Assembly (NCBI RefSeq): GCF_019243775.1
Contig: NZ_CP069157.1
Coordinates: forward strand, 1,426,001-1,490,000
Origin: Morganella morganii
GTDB lineage: Bacteria > Pseudomonadota > Gammaproteobacteria > Enterobacterales > Enterobacteriaceae
Length of the DNA stretch: 64,000 nucleotides
Reading direction: 5' to 3'
Part shown: piece by piece, positions 60,318 through 64,000 of the stretch
Layout of the letters: the number at the start of each line of letters is the position of its first letter
Numbering within the stretch: the first letter of the stretch is position 1
The notes under the pieces: generated by a model
The model's input: the letters and a program-made list of their open reading frames with translations, nothing else
Told to the model about the DNA's origin: nothing
Databases searched by the model: none
Program-made: the position numbers and the translations under genes

Positions 60318-61775
60318 ATGACAATAACTCCTCAACAACTGATCGCACTCTCACCACTGCTGATTATCGGGTTGACAGTGGTGGTTGTGATGCTGTCCAT
60401 TGCGTGGCGACGCGATCACTTTATTAATGCCACACTGACCGTCGTTGGTCTGAACCTCGCGCTGCTGTCTCTGTACTTTGTCGGACAGCAGCCGGCGATG
60501 GATGTGACACCGCTGGTGCACATCGACGGCTACAGCATGTTTTACACCGGGCTTATCCTGATCTCGTCACTGGCCACCACGACCTTTGCGTATTCGTGGC
60601 TGGAGACCTATCCGGATAACAAAGAAGAGTTCTATCTGCTGGTACTGATTGCCACACTCGGCGGCATCCTGCTGTCGGGCGCGGATCACCTGGCATCCTT
60701 CTTTATCGGGATTGAACTGCTGACACTGCCGCTGTTCGGGTTGATCGGCTATGCCTTCCGCCAGAAGCGTTCGCTGGAAGCGTCCATCAAATATATGCTG
60801 ATGTCAGCGGCGGCTTCGTCCTTCCTGCTGTTCGGGATGGCGCTGCTGTACGCGGAATCCGGTGACTTATCTTTTCAGGGCTTAGGCCGCAGCCTGGCGG
60901 ACAGTCAGATCCATCAGCCGCTGGTTCTGACCGGACTGGGGATGATGATTGTCGGTATCGGCTTTAAACTGTCCCTGTTCCCGTTCCAGTTATGGACACC
61001 GGATGTGTATCAGGGTGCTCCGGCACCGGTCTCCACCTTCCTGGCAACCGCCAGCAAGATCGGGATTTTCGCTGCGGTGCTGCGCCTGCTGGTACTCGCG
61101 CCGATGGCGGATTCCGGGACATTGCAGACCGTTCTGACGGTGATTGCGATTGCCTCAATCCTGTTCGGTAACCTGATGGCGATCACCCAGAACAGCATCA
61201 AGCGTATGCTGGGTTACTCTTCGATCGCACACCTCGGTTATCTGCTGGTGGCCTTTATCGCGGTGAATGATCCGAAACTGGCAGAAGAGACAGCGGGTAT
61301 CTACCTGGCGGGTTATCTGTTTGCCAGCCTCGGTGCGTTCGGTGTGGTCAGTCTGATGTCCAGTCCGTACACCGGGCCGGATGCGGATTCCCTGCATGCC
61401 TATCGCGGCCTGTTCTGGCGTAAGCCGGTTCTGGCTGCGGTCATGACCGTAATGATGCTGTCACTGGCCGGGATCCCGATGACGTTCGGCTTTATCGGTA
61501 AGTTCTTCGTGGTGGCGACCGCCGTGAATGCGGAACTGTGGTGGCTGACAGCCGCTGTGGTACTCGGCAGTGCAATCGGTCTGTATTACTACCTGCGTAT
61601 GATGATCAGCCTCTATATCCGCGGTTCGGAATCTCCGGCCCGTATGGCACCATCCAACTGGGCGATGAGTGCAGGCGGTATTGTGGTTCTGCTCTCCGCG
61701 ATTATCGTGGTCGTGCTCGGTATCTGGCCGCAGCCGTTTATTACACTGACCGGATTCGCAGTTCTGAGTTACTGA
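60318..61775 (+). CDS. nuoN: NADH-quinone oxidoreductase subunit N
   Basis: NuoN is the third antiporter-like proton pump subunit, closest to the peripheral arm. The 485-aa protein equals E. coli NuoN in length. [40 protein letters not shown] and [20 protein letters not shown] carry the conserved charged residues of the proton channel. It is the last gene of the operon and is followed directly by a terminator. Confidence 0.96.
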   Translation: MTITPQQLIALSPLLIIGLTVVVVMLSIAWRRDHFINATLTVVGLNLALLSLYFVGQQPAMDVTPLVHIDGYSMFYTGLILISSLATTTFAYSWLETYPDNKEEFYLLVLIATLGGILLSGADHLASFFIGIELLTLPLFGLIGYAFRQKRSLEASIKYMLMSAAASSFLLFGMALLYAESGDLSFQGLGRSLADSQIHQPLVLTGLGMMIVGIGFKLSLFPFQLWTPDVYQGAPAPVSTFLATASKIGIFAAVLRLLVLAPMADSGTLQTVLTVIAIASILFGNLMAITQNSIKRMLGYSSIAHLGYLLVAFIAVNDPKLAEETAGIYLAGYLFASLGAFGVVSLMSSPYTGPDADSLHAYRGLFWRKPVLAAVMTVMMLSLAGIPMTFGFIGKFFVVATAVNAELWWLTAAVVLGSAIGLYYYLRMMISLYIRGSESPARMAPSNWAMSAGGIVVLLSAIIVVVLGIWPQPFITLTGFAVLSY

Positions 61776-61787
61776 TATTTGTACTGA

Positions 61788-61820
61788 GAAAAACCGGGCT
61801 GATTTCAGCCCGGTTTTTTT
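61788..61820. terminator. bidirectional terminator between nuoN and the toxin genes
   Basis: AAACCGGGCT pairs with AGCCCGGTTT around GATTTC, with an A-run on the left and a T-run on the right. It ends the nuo transcript and overlaps the stop codon of the convergent xaxB-type gene, whose transcript it can also end. Confidence 0.9.
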
Positions 61821-62805
61821 ATGCCATACCGATAAAGATCGAAAAATAGCGGCGGTGCGCCAGAATAAGGCTATCGAGCCCGGGAAGAGGGACATTCTGG
61901 CTTAAATAAGGCTCATACTGACTGACACTTTGCAGCCAGTGCAATAATACCGTACTGATCCGGTTGTTAAATTCCCGCAGCTCAGGCAGTAACACCTGCG
62001 CATTACTGACTTCCTGCATCTGATCCTGCATGTGTTTCAGGTCTTTTTTCAGATTACGGATAATTTTACTGAGATCATAGATCCGTTGACTGACTGTTGT
62101 TCTGGTATCGACCAGCTGAGCATAGCTCAGCCCCTCTGTCAGAGTATTTACTACAGCGGAAATAACACGCTGGAGTTCATTGAGAATAAATCGTTCGGAA
62201 GAGGACAACTCTACATCCTTCAGTTGTTCAGCGGTTGGCAGTGTGGTTGTACCGAAGATTGACTGAAATCCGCGCTGATGAATAATCTCTTCTGACTGAA
62301 TAATTACAGCCAGTTTTTCCTCCCAATACAATTTATCACAGGTAAATTTTTCAATATCCGGCAGTGCCATGGTGATCGTTTTGTCCAGATAGGACTGCTG
62401 ATGTAATAATCCGCCCTGCAGTAACGGGAGCGCGGTAGTATCATATTCAGTATTAAACTGAGTATTAATCGTATTCACAGAATGATAGATGGTATTAATC
62501 TGACTGAGCAAAAACCCGTAAATTTGTTTTTCATGAGGTAGTGAAAAAGAATTAGCTTCGGTATCCGAAGAGAGGGCATTAAATAGAACATCCGGATCTA
62601 AACTATGCAGCTGAGAATAAATGGTTGCGGATTCTGATGAAATAATATTCAGCATCCGTGTCTGCCATTTTTTAATATCACGGAGCTGAGCATGCAGATC
62701 AGCGGTAGGTAATGACAATGCTTCAATATTCTTACTGATATCATTAATTTTAGCTTTAATATGTGCCAGGGTAATGTTTTCAGGATTGATGTCAGAATAT
62801 ATCAT
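61819..62805 (-). CDS. xaxB: alpha-xenorhabdolysin-type binary toxin subunit B
   Basis: A 328-aa, mostly helical protein without signal peptide. Together with the gene before it, it fits the two-gene XaxAB (Xenorhabdus) / YaxAB (Yersinia) pore-forming cytotoxin family, in which subunits A and B assemble into a ring pore in host membranes. Long amphipathic helices are visible (for example SQRIYDLSKIIRNLKKDLKH), as is a moderately apolar segment around TALPLLQGGLLHQQSY that may reach the membrane. The ATG at 62805 has AAGGAG 6 bases upstream; an ATG at 62820 overlapping the upstream stop codon is also in frame. The family call comes from size, order and recalled sequence style, not from a search. 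Convergent with nuoN. Confidence 0.75.
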   Translation of the reverse strand: MIYSDINPENITLAHIKAKINDISKNIEALSLPTADLHAQLRDIKKWQTRMLNIISSESATIYSQLHSLDPDVLFNALSSDTEANSFSLPHEKQIYGFLLSQINTIYHSVNTINTQFNTEYDTTALPLLQGGLLHQQSYLDKTITMALPDIEKFTCDKLYWEEKLAVIIQSEEIIHQRGFQSIFGTTTLPTAEQLKDVELSSSERFILNELQRVISAVVNTLTEGLSYAQLVDTRTTVSQRIYDLSKIIRNLKKDLKHMQDQMQEVSNAQVLLPELREFNNRISTVLLHWLQSVSQYEPYLSQNVPLPGLDSLILAHRRYFSIFIGMA

Positions 62806-62819
62806 AATAATCTCCTTCA

Positions 62820-64000
62820 TTATGCTGCCAGATTAGCGGTATCAAAAATAGCGACGAGTTCTTTTGCATAGCCACGAACACGCTGCCAGGGAAGTGTGAT
62901 TTTTTTCAGATGCAAAGAAAATTGTAAGAGGCTGTATGCATCATTTATCTGCATAAAGGTATTCAGGGATTCAGTAATTTCTGTCAGCATGACCTGCCAC
63001 ATGAAATCGAGATGATCGACGGCAACATGAGCATCAGTAAAATAACCGTCCAGTGTGCTCAGTTCTTTATCCAGTCTGATAATCAGCTGTTGTATAGCTT
63101 GCCGGGAAATAACCTGTTCTTCCAGCTCTGCTACTTCTTCCAGTAATTTATTTTTACGGCGGCGTACCTGTTCGGCGCGGTAACCAAAAATACCCCCTGT
63201 GATAATCAGCCCGATAATACCGCCGACCAGACCGGAGAATGAGAGCTTCACAAACTGGCTGTACTCGCGCTTCAGAATTTCAATCTCTTCATTTCTGACC
63301 CGTATCTCAGACTGCAGTTCGCGGGTGGTGTCACCATCCCGGTTTTTTAATAATATTTTTTGTTTACGTTTGACTTCATAAATCAGAGACGGAATTTCAT
63401 TCCCGGATTCATCTGTTCCGCCGGTTAATTCCAGCCGGAAGCGGGAAATGATATTTTTTACCTGCTGTGTTTTTTGCCGTTCTTCCGTAATATCGTCTTT
63501 CATGGCAGATAATATTTTTGTCAGTTCTCCGGAAATAACGTTGTCCTGCCTCCTGTAAGTGATATCTTTTAATTTATCCGCGGTTGCATCCTGTAATAAA
63601 ACTTCAGCCCGGCGGATCACCGGCATTTCATTGATGGCATTCAGAATATAGTTACCGGTTGCCGTAATAGCGGCACCGGCAATTTCAAGATCAATCGCCT
63701 GTTGTTTTGTCATGGATTCAACATGCTCCCAGCTCAGAGCATGCTGATGAATATGGACAAATAAATGCTGAATATTATGAGGCTCAAAACCGGGCAGCTC
63801 TGTATCTCTGTATCCGATAAACTCAATAACATCTTCTGTTTCCCGGGGAAGGGTCATTCCGTAGTGAATATAACGTTTGATATGAACCAGATCATTATGT
63901 GTGAATATACCCGCAGGCCGGAAAGTATCGTCTTCTTCATTCAGAAGTAACTTTAACGTGGCGGGGGCAATTTCATCCGCTGTAATAATCCGGTCAACCG
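62820..64000 (-). CDS. xaxA: alpha-xenorhabdolysin-type binary toxin subunit A, 5' end missing
   Basis: The frame is open to the right edge, so at least 392 residues are visible and the N-terminus is missing; XaxA is about 400 aa. The segment FTHNDLVHIKRYIHYGMTLP, then ETEDVIEFIGYRDTELPGFE, resembles the N-terminal conserved region of XaxA/YaxA. Two long helical regions flank a hydrophobic hairpin (KLSFSGLVGGIIGLIITGGI, about residues 205-225 of the part from 63857) that is the likely membrane-contact element of this alpha-helical pore-forming toxin. There is no Sec signal in the visible part. The stop TAA sits two bases before the possible B start, so A and B form one operon. Confidence 0.78.
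   Translation of the reverse strand, partial: VDRIITADEIAPATLKLLLNEEDDTFRPAGIFTHNDLVHIKRYIHYGMTLPRETEDVIEFIGYRDTELPGFEPHNIQHLFVHIHQHALSWEHVESMTKQQAIDLEIAGAAITATGNYILNAINEMPVIRRAEVLLQDATADKLKDITYRRQDNVISGELTKILSAMKDDITEERQKTQQVKNIISRFRLELTGGTDESGNEIPSLIYEVKRKQKILLKNRDGDTTRELQSEIRVRNEEIEILKREYSQFVKLSFSGLVGGIIGLIITGGIFGYRAEQVRRRKNKLLEEVAELEEQVISRQAIQQLIIRLDKELSTLDGYFTDAHVAVDHLDFMWQVMLTEITESLNTFMQINDAYSLLQFSLHLKKITLPWQRVRGYAKELVAIFDTANLAA

Noticed and set aside
1..64000. tRNA/rRNA genes, CRISPR arrays, insertion sequences, prophage genes, replication origin
   Set aside because: I looked for cloverleaf-type gene ends, regular direct repeats with spacers, transposase or integrase motifs and DnaA-box clusters and saw none that could be supported.

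Overview
This window is chromosomal DNA of a gammaproteobacterium of the order Enterobacterales. Gene order and protein sequences follow the E. coli K-12 segment mlaA-fadL-fadIJ-sixA-smrB-prmB-aroC ... fabB-pdxB-usg-truA-dedA-accD-folC-dedD-cvpA-purF-ubiX ... ackA-pta ... alaA-lrhA-nuoA-N, but with enough divergence and different insertions to place it outside Escherichia. The moderate GC content, the xaxAB-type toxin pair and the overall protein style suggest Morganellaceae, most likely Morganella (inference from memory of the family, not from a search).

Layout. 0-7 kb: 5' part of a proC-type gene, then envelope lipid and fatty-acid genes (mlaA, fadL, a yfcZ-like gene, fadI, fadJ). 7-13 kb: sixA, smrB, prmB, aroC, a TSUP transporter, epmC, yfcL and a GNAT acetyltransferase. 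13-16 kb: a small membrane protein, a glutaminase carrying a signal peptide, and mnmC broken by a frameshift. 17-28 kb: fabB, a DUF3811 gene, a small secreted protein, a divergent EamA transporter/AraC regulator pair, then pdxB-usg-truA-dedA and accD-folC-dedD. 28-35 kb: cvpA-purF-ubiX under a PurR box, yfcH, yfcD and a large membrane M48 metalloprotease. 35-46 kb: pta and ackA, yfbV, yfbU, yfbT, yfbS, yfbR, alaA, lrhA. 46.9-61.8 kb: a complete 13-gene nuoA-N operon for respiratory complex I (nuoC and nuoD fused). 61.8-64 kb: convergent to nuo, two genes of an alpha-xenorhabdolysin-type (XaxAB/YaxAB) binary pore-forming toxin, the first truncated by the window edge.

Regulation. Good matches to FadR operators lie upstream of fadL, fadI and fabB, and the fabB site abuts a perfect FabR-type palindrome, so fatty-acid uptake, beta-oxidation and unsaturated fatty-acid synthesis in this window look wired together. 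A PurR box precedes cvpA-purF. Many intergenic gaps end in clear rho-independent terminators, several of them bidirectional.

Points that stand out: three reading-frame breaks in otherwise conserved genes (yfcZ at an A9 tract, nuoE at an A8 tract, mnmC in a C/T-rich stretch), which are either sequencing indels or real slippage/decay; the toxin pair; the exported glutaminase; the membrane protease; and two small uncharacterised genes at about 13.1 and 18.8 kb. No tRNA, rRNA, CRISPR array, IS element or prophage gene was recognised.
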